The translations under genes and the position numbers were made by a program. From contig NC_051106.1 in NCBI RefSeq assembly GCF_901709675.1, positions 9,558,001-9,622,000 of the forward strand: a DNA stretch of 64,000 bases, given 5' to 3'. Each line of letters starts with the position of its first letter. Position 1 is the stretch's first letter. Below the pieces are notes generated by a model. That model did not search any database. It worked only from the letters and a program-made list of their open reading frames with translations, and was not told the origin of the DNA. This document shows positions 31,836 to 45,100 of this stretch, in pieces. The stretch comes from Syngnathus acus. Taxonomy: Eukaryota; Chordata; Actinopteri; Syngnathiformes; Syngnathidae.

Positions 31836-33898
31836 TCAGATCTTTGAGGCGTCTTCCAGTTTGTTGGATGACACATTGTCCTCCTCTTGTTTCTTAAAGC
31901 TTGGATGAGTCAAGCTGATCACATGTGCCATTATTCTTGATCCCATGCTGAGGATAAGAGCCAGCCAGGCCAAGGCAAAGATGATCCATATGCCCGCCAG
32001 GCTACGGTACAGAGAGATGTACTCCTTGCCTGGATCGGTCCCTGTACGAGTAGACATACTTTCATTGAAGAGTTCCTGGTACTCACTAACTCCAAATCAA
32101 ATAAGGAAACCCATGTGTTTGTGAGTTTGACCATTTTATGCTTGCTTATCTTGATGGCACACTGGCTTTTAATAACAACACTCGTGTCTATGTGTGTCAT
32201 TGGCATGGCAACTGTCAACAGTACAAAATATGTATCATGTAATATTCATCATAGCTGCAGTCGTCTATAGTATCAGTAATAATGTCTTTAGTTTGAGACT
32301 CAAACTGCCTACTTTGTGCAGACAGAGAGAACCCTGGAGACGACATTACCACGTTTTATTTTTTGCTGCGATTTCTAATCCAATCAGATCTGATTTAGTT
32401 CACACTGGATTTCAAGAACACAGAGGGCGCAACAGGTAAGCTCGATTGAGATTTTACGAGAAGGTCCAGTGAGATTTGAACGGTGAGTGTGTTTTGGAAA
32501 ACCTTACCCATAGCTCCTCATGTTTTATGCAAACATTTCATGCTTCTTTTGCACTTTCTACTCACCCACAACATAATCTCCAAAGCCAATGGTGCTGAGG
32601 GTAATGAAAGCAAAGTAAAAGCCTTCACCAAATGTCCAGCCTTCCACGTAACTGAACAGCAGGGGAGGAATGACCAGGAACAGCAGACTACCAGTGATGA
32701 AGAAGGAGCTCACTGCCAACGCCTCGACAGTTTGCTACAGAGGTGCACAGCAAAGCCATACTTGAACATTTCACCATCAGACATGACACTCAAGGATGTT
32801 TTCTTACCTTGTGTGGAACTACAGATACCATGCCTTTCTCCAGATGGCCCAAGTGAATGGTGAGACACTTTCCCAGCTGTTTGAGGAAGGCCAAGTTGAG
32901 CGGGATGCCGCACAGCGCATAAAAAACACAGAACACCTGACCGGACACAGTGCTGGGAGACAGGTTGCCATAACCTGTCAATCAAGGGAGGAATTGTCAT
33001 TCAGCACAGGTCGGAATTCAAACGGTTCTCCAGCGAGGAACTCTCACCTATAGTTGTGACCACAGTGCCGGCAAAAAAGAAGGCACTGCTGAAATCCCAA
33101 TTACTGGGGTTAGTCGAATTGCCAGAGGGATTCACGCCCCTCTCCCAGGCTTCTAAAATCACCTGTGAATCAATTCACACATTTTCTTTTTTATCAGAAG
33201 AAGAAATTGCAGTTTCCTTATAAATTCCATGTCAAGATGAAGGATTATAATGAGTTAAATGAATTGATTCATATTCATGGCATCATATTAATAAATGTAT
33301 GTGCTTGCGCCTTGCTCAAATACACCAAAATCGCATTAGACCACCTTGCGCTGAAAAATAAATGGGAGGTATCAATCAGATTTCCAAAATCAATTTAGTT
33401 CTACAAACAAGTACAAGACAAACACAGTAAAACCCTGACAAGATTGATCGATTGTTGATTTATTAGGTCGGCCAGTCAACCGCTAAGTATTTTATTAGCC
33501 TGTACTTCACCCTTTAATGATATTGATGTTTTGCTTTTTTTACCATTACAAATTGACTCAACGATTAAAACAGACTTGTGTCTCCAAGCTGTTGACAGGC
33601 TTACAGCGCCACGAAGCTGTCTGTTTGTCGTCACACTTTTGCTCCGCGGCAGATTAACAAGACAGTTAGAAAATACAAGCCAAACCTGAACAAACTTCTC
33701 CAAAGCCGGTCCATCCAGGCAGGTGTAATTTGCCAAGAAATTCAACTTCTCCAGTTGGAAGTGGTTCCGATTGTTGCTCTCGGCCTCTCGTTCCAGAATC
33801 TGGAAAATGATGGCTCCGAACAGCAAGTAGGTGAGGTGGGCCAGAGCCAGAAGTACCGTCCAGCTCACTTTGACACGCACCAGCTGAATCCTCGCCAT
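31836..33898 (-). CDS. kcnk16: Two-pore-domain K+ channel TALK-1-like
   Basis: This encodes a TALK-1-type K+ leak channel; in mammals it acts in pancreatic islet cells and is alkaline-activated. Five coding exons: 33686-33898, 33048-33162, 32808-32974, 32566-32734, 31836-32041; total 289 residues (human KCNK16 is 309). Diagnostic sequences are [30 protein letters not shown] (with an NYT glycosylation sequon and the cap Cys), [20 protein letters not shown] and [16 protein letters not shown], all very close to human TALK-1. The filters are VTTIGYGN (110-113) and LSTIGFGD (215-218). TM4 ([18 protein letters not shown]) is followed by a short tail ending NKLEDASKI. Confidence 0.95.
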
Positions 33899-36144
33899 CG
33901 AAAAGTTTCCCCTAAGCCACAATGGACGCGCAGGCTGGTGATCGGATTGAGACTTAAAAACATGAAAGGCCTTACGTAGACAGCAAAGATCAGCAGCATC
34001 TTTGGACATATCCCATGGAGAGTGCTGCCATGATTGTAAAAAACCAAAACAAAAAGTATATTCTTAGTACCTGTTCTTTAGTAAAGCTGCATCTCGTGAC
34101 CAGTGGATTGCCCTCCAAAGCTGGAGCATCCCTACTCACTGCTCCTCCTCTGATTGGCCAGAAAAGCCCAGTATCTGCTCGGACATGATTTATGTGTCGC
34201 TCGGGTGATGACCAAACACCTCTTCTCCATTAGGGCGACATCTGGACACACACAGACAACCGTTTCAACCGTTTCTACTAATAAGGAAGCATCTTGTCTG
34301 TAGAACAAAAGTTAATATTTCACCTGACTGCTGCTAGAGTCGCGCGCTGTAAGGACACAGACAAGTCGAGTGGAAACCCAGACATCATATAAATCCACCA
34401 CAAATGATTTAACACCCTAGTGGAAATTGTCAAAATAATACAGACTGCCAGCTTGACACGTGTCAAAGGGGAGTCATGTCATTTGAAATATCATTAAGTC
34501 TGAAAGCTTCAGTTTTTTTTTGCTAACCAGATGCCTGCATGACCAATCCTACAACGGTTTTACCAGATTGAGAAGGCGTTTGTGTTTACGGATGAATGGG
34601 GGGGGGGGGGGGGGGAAGGGTTGATATTTTGGACTGAGCGGTACTCAACCGCAAGCCATAAAAGGATGAGTTGAAAGATGCTTCAAGATGGATTTCTTTA
34701 AAATGCATCAAACAAATCAGCTATGAATAAATGCGAGTCTTTAGTTGAAAAAACACACGTCATGACTTGAAGAAGACTCGGTCTTTCTTGGAGGCAACTC
34801 TGACACCCTGATGCAAATTGTGCAGCTGCTTCATCTGTCAAACAAATCAATGCAAAGGCATCCAAACAAAGTGCTCCCACTTGGTTGTTCTCTGTTTGGG
34901 GGTGAGGGGGCGGTCTTGCCTTGATTTTGATGAGCCGCAGATGCTGACAGAGGGAGGCAATGAATCAGTCAGGAGCTTTCAGGCAACCGGATGGGATGAA
35001 TCTGTGGGATGGACTTTGCATTCATGGAGTCAAGTCAAAGGATAAATAGCACAACCGGGTCTTGTTCATACCTGTCAGTCGGCTCAGAGAACTTTTATGC
35101 CGACTATTATGAAGGAGGCAGTCCAACTGTTTACAGTTTGTTAAACACCCTGTCACATTGGTTATGATGATTATTTATACAAGATTCACAATCATAAAAG
35201 ACCTAACAAGAGTTTTAACTTGGCAAGGATAAAAAAAAAATACTTTAATACTTTGCTTCTTTTGGCAGCTACTTATATTTACAGCCACATATTGACACTC
35301 AAGATGTTACAAGTCATGACGTACTCAAGTCAGCTGGTTTCCTCTTGTTGTCTCCCCTCTCATATCTTAAAACAACATTTGCTCATATCAAATGGATGAC
35401 GAGGGCTTTTATTTATATTCTGCCGCTGTTCATTAAGTGTGCTGGTAGTGACACGCGCAAGATGAGTGTAGTGATGCGTTCCTATATTCCTTTATGACAA
35501 TTTGAGGTCTCATGGGGTTTCCTCCCAAACCACTTGAGGTCAGTTCTGAAGAGAGCCTGGAAAACATAAGTCACATATCGTACCTCTTTTTAGGGAAATT
35601 GTTGTTCAACCCATTTGGAAACCAAATCCTTCATCTAATTTGCTTCTGATGGATAAAAACCAATACCATAGTGATAAAATAACCCCAGAAATGAAGTTGC
35701 TGTCAAAGCACAATCACCATGACCACAAGCATGCAAATGAGCCTTTTGTCACCCCAAATAAATAGACAGTGGAAGGACGTCTGCTGGAAAAATCACGACA
35801 ATAAAAAAACTATTTTCATGCTCAATCGGTCAAGTTGAAGGATTTACTAAAATGACGCAAAAGATAACAGGAAGATGCACAAAGAGTATGATTTTTAGAC
35901 CCATAATGCGGCACTGGCAGAAAAAAAAAAGAAAAAAATATTCAGCTCATTTGTGGTCTTTAATCAGGCTTCTACATCAGAGAGGAGATATGTGCCGGAA
36001 CAGTCCGGACGGACAACAGGCTCGGGAAAAGACTCATTCCTGCTTCCTCTAGAGGGCAGTATTGATTGTTAATTAATATTAAAACGTTTGGTTGATAATT
36101 TCCTCGTAGCAGGCACATCAATGTGGTTGGGAATCAATACGACC
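33899..36144. other. Intergenic, kcnk16 to kif6
   Basis: This holds the kcnk16 promoter side and the kif6 3' side. There is an inverted CCAAT box (attggcca, 34153-34160) about 255 bp upstream of the kcnk16 start, and an 18-base G run at 34598-34615. No open frame here has family resemblance or splice support. Confidence 0.6.
34598..34615 (+). repeat. G18 homopolymer
   Basis: Eighteen consecutive G bases lie between kcnk16 and kif6. Such tracts can form G-quadruplexes and are prone to sequencing length error. Confidence 0.9.
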
Positions 36145-39100
36145 TCAGTGTGTTTGTGTACGACCTGCCCTGTTGAGGAGGTTTTGCCGGGCTCTGATGA
36201 AGGCCAGGATGTCTGCATCAGTTTGCTTGTCTCCAGTCCGGGGGATAGAAGATGGGGAGAGAGAAGACTTGGAAAGGGCCCTGGAACGCAAACGCAAAGC
36301 TTAATGTGGCTTAACAATATCTGTATTTTTTTTATGAATTAGTCTTCAAGATCAAGTATGTATCATGTATGACTGATAACTCTGTGCTGCACTGTGCAGC
36401 CATAAATATCTTTTATTCAATAAAAACATTGCGGCATACATTCAGTAAGCTATAACTTTCCAAATGCGTATGATTATATTAAGGGGCAAGATTTTAAAAG
36501 CCTTTCGCTCGATTTGCTTCTTGCCTCCCTCCATCCATCCATCATCCATCCATTTTCTTTCCCGCTGATCCTCATTATGGTTACGGGTTGTTCTTTTTCC
36601 AAAAGTTAGAAATATTATATGTGATGGAATTTCTATAGAAAACAAATCTTGGAGGAAATGTAATATTGCTTTAGAGGCTAAAAGAGCGCTTACCTCAAAC
36701 ATTTGTGGCATGTTACACTATCCATTGTTTTCCCCCTGGGTGTTAGTTACTATGGTTGCGTGAATAAATGTCAGATTAAACATAGCTTTGGATGCAAAGT
36801 GGCTCTGCAGCCGTATTTTCTCCTGATTGCCACTTTAAATGGGTCTGTATAATGAACGCATCCTTGAGCTTGCCTTGTGAAGCAATGTTATCACTGCTGT
36901 GACGCTTTAAATGCACCATCAAAATGGAATCAGATGATTTTGACCTTCTGACCTTTCCTTTGTTGAATCTATAGAGTGGGATTGATTACTGCTGTGTGAA
37001 TGTTTGTCTGTCTCTGTGGTTTTCGGGTGACGGATTTAAAGGGTGTCACCTGTACTCATAAAAGGAAACATAGAACTGAAATATGATTTTAGAAATATTT
37101 TGCAAGAATTTAAGAAGGAATGGTTTACTTCCACTCTGGTGAAGAACTGAAGTCAGCCGCTGGTTCCTCTTGCAGCGTATTGGACCATGCTGGCTTGGGA
37201 AGGAGGGTTCTAAAATGGAAAGACATTTGAAAATTGCATTCAAAAGACAAATTAGTGATGACAAGATGGTTTGACACTTCCAACATGTAAATACTAGCTG
37301 GATACTGAACTAAATAGCACTGTTATATATTAAAACAAACATGAAATATTGAATACTAGTAACTGAATGATTTGGAAAGGAGAATTAAAAAAATGAGAGC
37401 GACAAATATGGTTGTTATTATAGACTGGAAGCATGCTAATTATTACAACAAAGCATTGTTGTCAGTATCAGCCTCCCCCGTTTTTTTTTTTTTTCATCAA
37501 AAGCCAATTAATATCCCATGTTGAAAATATGCAGCGCTTGAAAAGATGCTTTGCGTGACTGCAAACATACACACATGGGCAAAATTGTTGGTACCCCCCT
37601 CTGCTAATCACCCCCACAGATATAAAATAAGCAAAATAAATGAATAAAATATTAAACTTAACCAATAATAGATGCTTTTCAACGGTGGTATTTAAAAAAA
37701 ACACACAAAAAAAACCACAGGCTCGTTGGCACCCTCAATGTTTATCGCACAACCTTTTGAGGCAATCAAGATTTTTGTAACTGTCACTTCTCAACAGCTT
37801 GTGTCAGGTTTGAAGAGTTCTTTCTCCTCACGGTCTGTTTCTGCTCTTTTCACAGATGTTCAATCGAATTTAAATCAACGCACATTTCTTCCTAGGAGAC
37901 CTTGATGGTCTTGAGATTTCATTGTGCCCTGTACATCTCGTGCCAGATGCAGCAAAGTCGTCCCAGAACATAACACAACCTTTTCCATGTTTCACAGTAG
38001 GGGTATTGTTCTTTTCTTGGTATGCTTCATTTTTGTGTGAGTTGATGTGCCTTGCCAAAATGTCCCAGTTTTCTCATCTGTCAATAGGAAATTTTAAGTG
38101 CCCTTAGAGGCCACGATTGATGTGCAAAAATGTGTAAAAGCTTTGTGGCTTGTCATCATGCCGCTTGGCAAATTCTGCTCTCACTTTTTACTATACTTTT
38201 GTTAGTGATTTTTGTGACCACTGTGTTTTTAAATTTAAAAATGTTCCATTCATCCATCCAACTTATCTCCGGGGATCATCGGGACACAAACCAAACATGA
38301 GAAAGTGACAGCTCATGGAGGGTCATTGGAGGCAAGGTGTAAAATGCATCAAAGGCAATTGAAAGTCACTTTTGATAGTGGAACCCAGAATAAAAATACC
38401 ATATGACAGCTTATAGTATTTTCTGCACGACAAATAAAAACTGACCTGGGACGCCGCCTTCGTACGGGAAAAGCTGCTATAGAAGATCATAAACATGGAC
38501 TTAAGGGATGAACGAAAGAAACTCACTCAAAGTCTGGAGTGCCAGGTGAGGATGAGGGTGAGGCTCCATGCGGGATTTTTGTGTGACCTCTGGCTTCGTC
38601 TTTCGACTCCTGTAGATCATGTCACATGTCACGGAGAGAATTTATGAGCGAAAATGTCACTGGCTCTGATGACTATTTCAAAGGCACATCCAAAAACAAG
38701 GTGTTTTTGAATCTCTATTATTCACTGTGAATTCTTACAATTACAATTTGACGACTTTCAAGCCTGATATCAGAAACAGACAGCCTAATGAATAAAAGCA
38801 TTATCTTTTCATAGTTATTCAACATAAATCCTACAGTGAACGCATAATCATTCTGGAATACTTTTCTGTGAAAAATGATAAATAACCAAGGACCCTTCTT
38901 GTATGATGTTGAACAGTGGTTGTAAGGGTCACACTGGTGCAATAAAGGCCTCCAAAGTCAGGGACATGTGCATATCAACTTACATGCACTTAAATGTCCT
39001 TAGAGGTCACGATTGATGTTTTTAAAAAAACACATTTAAGGCCCTCTGGAGTAGTTTTGAGATTTAACCATTACGTGTCCCTTGCCAGAGTTTACGTGGT

Positions 39101-42100
39101 CTTTCCAGATGGGTAGAGAAGAGCGATGAGCTCAGTCACCTGCACATTGGAAGCTTCCTCGTTCCACCACTTCTGGAAGTCCTTGTGGAGTTTGACCTTG
39201 GCCCTCTCCAACAACAGTTGCAGGTGTTCGATCTCTGTTCTCAATGCTTTCAAGTGGCAAGCTGTGCTCTTGTAACTGATGGAAGATAGGAGTAGTACAA
39301 CATATGTTGCATTAGCTCCACTAATGGAGTTAAGTTGAATGAAGCTCACATCTTTTTTTCTTGCTCAATGTGTTCCCGCAGGTTTTCCTCTACTGGATCC
39401 ACCTCCACACCAACGTCTTTGTGATTTCCAATCACACCTAGTGCAGAATAAAAAGTTCAGCATTGAAGATCTGATGCATGTGAAGATATGCTCAACATTC
39501 TTTTGGGGGATGCGCAACCAACATACCGTAAGCGGCTCTCTGTCTTCGACGCACTTCCAACTGCTTCTTGAATTCATCTGACAAAGTGAGATGGACGAAA
39601 ATGTCATTTTTCATTTGGAATCTATAGAATCCTAAACGACATGAAATCGTTTGTCTCATTTTTAATCACACACGACAAAATACACATTTATTGTTCTGTC
39701 ATGCTAATCCACAGCAGGAAAAGGTAGCAGATTGCTTTTCCTACTTGCTGTTGCCATTCCATCAAAATGATTCTCCAGACGCAGCACCAGAGACTGCTGC
39801 GGTTTTGTCCATTCGCTTGACCACAATTTGCAGGTCTGGTTTATAGATGTCGACCATGCCTGTCCAGAGACAAGCTGCGTGCGTGCGCACCTACAGTAGG
39901 CTACATGATGATGATTACCAGGCTGCTTAGGATGTGCTTTTATGCAAGACTCAATTATTTTGAGAGGTGAGCCCAGGGTTATGTCTGCTTTTTTGTAACG
40001 CTCTTCTTCCAGATGCCGAAGCCACCAAGACACTGACCAAAGGTGCCATCAGTTCAAGCTGTCATTAAGAAATATGGGTGTGTTTCCATGTAGAGTGTCA
40101 AAATAAACAAGAAGGAAGATATCCAGAAGACAAAAAAAAATCTCATTGGAAAAAATGATGTATGGACATGCTTACAATAGCGCTACACCACACGCGACCA
40201 CAGGAGCATTAGCCTTCCGATTTATGTATGGAAGCAATGAGAAGTGAATTCACGACTGAGCCAAGACTCACCGCTGCTTTGAATGAACTGTCTCAAACGT
40301 GAAAACATTCACCGCTGATAGGATCAATGCCCAAATTCCCATGAAATGAGAGGAACCAAAGAGCTTCTGAAAGTGACGCGGGAAAAAATATTCTTCTTCA
40401 TCATCTGCATATCTGTCGTTTTGACGACAAAGGGAGAATGTGAGAGAGAGGGCAAGCGTCATCCAAAAGGCTATTTAGATAATTGCCTCACTTGTGGGAC
40501 TAACACATATGGCCAAGTCATCTCTTCGTCATACTCTGTGCCAATAATTAAAAGCTTGAATTCCTCGAATGAAAAGATTCAATTTCATACGCGAGTGACG
40601 TCTCGGAGCCACAACTGTTGAGTAAATGTTAACCGACTGAACTCAATCATGATTAGCAACACCGGGGTATAAACAATATCAAGCAGAAAGGAAGCAATTT
40701 CAGCTTCAGATGAAATGAAATGGACAGTATATCAGATAGCAAGACAAGTAAATTACCCAGGCAATTATGTGTAGGAGTGAAAGCTTTTTAAGGTATTGGA
40801 TGGCAGGATCTTCTGCGGTGAGTTTCTATTACAATCCCCCAAGTCTCGGTCATGTAGACTGTGCATTTGTATGACTCTGTTAAGCGATCCCGCAGCCAGT
40901 TGAAGTGCAAGTTGTTGGGGCTGTGAGTTTGATCGGGGGTACCTTTAAACTATCCAGCAGGATTCACCGATGGAAACCACGTGCTGGCCAAAATCGTTCT
41001 TTCGGGCATCCCACCTTTTTCCTTTTCTTTCTATGAGTCACATGTTACACCTTTAATGGTACCAGCAGTGGTTAACTTCTTATTACAGTTGTAAAAGTTA
41101 ACATTGAGATGTGTGCAAAAACACATCCGGGACTTTTCCAGTTCCAATAATAATTATAAAATGTTGTCTGTACAGTTAATAGAGGTTTTATGATTATAAA
41201 TTGTCCCTATTTTTTTTCCATTTATGTCATGGGGGAAAAACTTTTCCAAACACTGACAAATTAACAATTAACCGCTCTGACTACATCGGCGGCTATGCAA
41301 ATGATTAACTCCAGCTCATACATTGTGGAAAGTAAAAGGATCCAGTTAGGCTATGGTGGGATTTAAAAACTCAAAGTTACAGTCAGTCAACTGAAAGTCG
41401 GTTCATAAATCAGGAAATGAAATGATGCTAAGAGATGCGAGGACAACCAAGACACGACAATTTGTGACATATCAGAAATCAAAGATTCATTCCCTCCATT
41501 GTAGATGCGTCCCCAAAGCCCCATGCTATTTCCTCAGAAGTCATGTTGTGGATGTAAAACAACAATTTCCAGTTATAAGCCACATTAATGATTTGTCAGC
41601 TGCTCGTTAAATATGATAAATGTTATCCAGTTTCTGTGTGTGTTGATCTAAGTGCATTTAAAAAAACAAAAAAACAAATCAATAGCCTGTTATAGGTTGT
41701 AATTTCAAATCCTCAACCCAGATATTTAAACCATCAAATGTCATGTCAAGTGTTTAAAAGGAATGAATTGCTATTTCCACAGCATTGGGCACACAATCTG
41801 TGCTTTCATTGGACTGATGTGTAAGCAGGTGATAATGGCTCCATGAGCAGTGGTCATGTTGGATCTAATGGAAAGTAGATACAAAGAACATATATGCTTC
41901 CCATATTTCTACCCTTAAAGCAAAGGAGAATGAAATACAAAATAGCATATGCTGGACATAGGAATGTGATGCATAAATATTATCCTTCACGTCTGCTGCA
42001 GAAATGAAGAGTTCCTGTCCATATCCTGCTGCCATGCATACTGTTCAATATGTGCACCAACGATGGTTCAAAATAAATATATGTCTGTGCACTTTTTTGG

Positions 42101-45100
42101 ACCGAAGGCCTCAGAGCATATGCTCCTTTGCCGAGTCTCTATTCCACAAGCGGACACAGTGGCCAAGAATAATCCTGTAAACCAAGGAAATGTTTGGACA
42201 AAAGTCTGCAGAGGCTGCTGTTCCTTGCTTTGATTTGGAGCCCAATGCTGAAAGCATCCAACAGACAAAGCAGTAAAAAAGCTTCTATCTATATTGTGCT
42301 CCTTCTACACTCGACGTCAACCGAGAGACAAATATTGCATTTATTTTCCAAGAGGAGCTTCCAAGATGGCAGGCAAGTCCGCGGAGCTTAATATTACAGC
42401 ACCACTTTCCAGCCAGAAGAGGCAACCACCGTCCACTAAAAACACTCCTCATCCAAAAGGAATGCAGCTCCATGTGTCTAATAATGCAGTAATATTGAAC
42501 AGAAACCCAGTCGTCTGTTGCCTTTTTTTCTAAAATCAACGTTTACACCTTCAAATGCAGATACATTTGTTAAGGGGGGAAAAAAAAACGTAAACATCTG
42601 AGAGGAAAGCAAATATTTTTTCACAGCATTGTGTGTATGCTCAAACTTGGCAAATGTGTAAATGTGAACCGTATGAAGGCCTACACCAGTGACATGCCAA
42701 TTGTATGTTTTCCATTTTAGTGGGATGTCTGGCGGCTGGACATGCCGCAGTTTTTGGGAGACGCACCAATAAATAATAAAAGTGGCTTGCTGTATTTACT
42801 GCTCTACATGCGACTGTTTTTTTTTCCAAGAGGATACTGCAGCTTATAATATTTCAATTGTTAATGCACAGCAGATCGCATCTGTTTTTATTTTTGTCAT
42901 TTCTTAAAAAAACACTTACTGATTTTTTGTTTGGCCTCATGAAGTTGCTCCCCAAGTTTTTTGGCTTCTGCTGACCTGTTTTAAATAATAAGGGCGTTAA
43001 CTATTTTCTAATCATTCAATTTCATGAGCATACACGATCTCAGCAAGCTTAAACTGCTTGAACAACCAGTCTTCAATTTTCTATTTATTAATGATCATAT
43101 TAAATCTATGACCCTACCTTTGTTTGAGCAGACTCTTGTTGTCTTCAATGACGTGATGGTCCTCATGGTCAGCGACAAAGCTCTCAAAGGCCTCCTGCTT
43201 TCCAATGGAGAGCTGCGGTCCTGCTAATAAAACACAAATTCTTCAGCTGTTAGCTTTCTATACTTCTGAAATCAATTAGTCAACCGATACGACGTCTCAG
43301 CAGCATCTGAGTCGATTCACTTCCACAGGTATACCCAATGGGTGTCTGGCTGCCAGATGTGCAGCGTTGTCGACCTCCCACTTGTAACAACAATAAAGGA
43401 AGGACTTGGTGTCTTCCAGTAAACAGAGACACAAAAACTGTATACGGCAAACATTCATTTGGAACACATCAGCAGTATAGGAAAGAAACTCCCCGCACCA
43501 CAATATACCACATGCAAAGAAAGGACGGAACCTCCCAGCGGTAGTTGCTCATAATACGCTTTAACAAGCATTTTTATTGAAGTTGTAAACATCCGCTTAC
43601 ACGGGTTTATGCTCGTCATGGAAAGAACGTTGTGAATATGAAATCTAATTGGCAAGATACGAAAAATCATGAATACAAAAGGAGGTGGAAGAAAGTCAAA
43701 CACTTCTGTAGGCTAGGTTCAAGAAAAAAAAAACTATAATCATTGTTATATAGCAACATATTTTTTCCTTGATTTGGCATCAAATATTCAGTGAGGGGCA
43801 GACTAAATGATTTAAAAAATGCAGTAATAATGCAAATGATGCAATGACATCATTGGCAGTTTGCTTTCATATGAATTTTGATGAATCCCATGCATCATTG
43901 AGGAGAATTTTGCAACAAAGCAGACACGGAGGACAGTTACTCATGTGGGATAAGGACAGTGGGGAATTCGGTCGTTATTTTCGGAAAGTCCTGATTGAAA
44001 GCAGCAGGGATCTCGCAAGCATGTGTTGCCCCAGCCAACCTCAACAGTTGGGCTTCATAAGGGAAATGCAATTCATTCGACTTAAGGCGCAACATTCCGG
44101 GCGTATTTTCAATATGACATCTTTTATGTTCTACTAACATCATTTGCGGGATAATGAGATCACATGGATAACTTCACTAATTCTTTTCCATGCCCCCCCG
44201 AGGAGTGAGACTGTCGCAGAGGAATGTGTTAGGATGACAGATTTCCTTTTTTTCATGATGTGAAGTATAATGATGCATTTGCCTCAGTACATGACATGAC
44301 ATTTGCTTCTTTTGAAATCTTCTGACAGGTAGACTGCCACGAAAGCCTCAACCTAATTCAAAGATGGCGTGCTGCGTGGAGAAGGTCTGTCTGCTAGACG
44401 CATCAGCATCTCATTACACACTAGCAGAGTTTATAGTAAGATGTAAGTCTTGACGTCTCAAGTCTCCTGTCAGTCCTAATAAGCCTAAAACAAGTCATCA
44501 CCGCTCTGAATTATTACAGGAACACCTTGTAATTTCATTAGCTCAAAAAACAATCTTAAGTACACTGAAAAAAAACATTCGTCTGTATTTGCGAGAGACG
44601 AAAATAAATCAACCTGAAAGGAAACTCACATAGGAGTTTAGACTGCAACGTGCAGAGAACACATTGGAACTGTACTTCTGACAACATCAACATTGAGTAG
44701 TAAGTGCAGATCTCTTCCAGTGTGGTCATCAAAAAGAAAAATCAACTCCCTATGGACCATGTTTTATGTGTTGGCAAAGTTTGGGAGCTGACATAGAAGG
44801 ATGTGCAGTGGAAAGAGCGGAGCAAATTATAGCAGCGATGCTTTCCACGCAAAGGTCATCATTACGTTTACGTTTTTTCAACGGAGACATCTGTTAAGAT
44901 CGCTATCACAATAGAGGCTTTTGAATGCAGACGCAGAAACAGAATCATCCAATGACCTAACTGGCCCAAAAACAATGTGCGTAATTAGTGGCTAAGTCTC
45001 AAAATCACTTTTTTTCAGGCAGGTGATGAATGTCCGTTTTGGCACATGAATGACCGTCCGCAATTTTCCCTGTGTTTGTATGAGGCACACTTTGTTTCAT

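Noticed and set aside
37870-38058. Intact Tc1 transposase
   Set aside because: Only one block remains; the frame lacks the N-terminal DNA-binding part and the catalytic end, and one terminus is missing.
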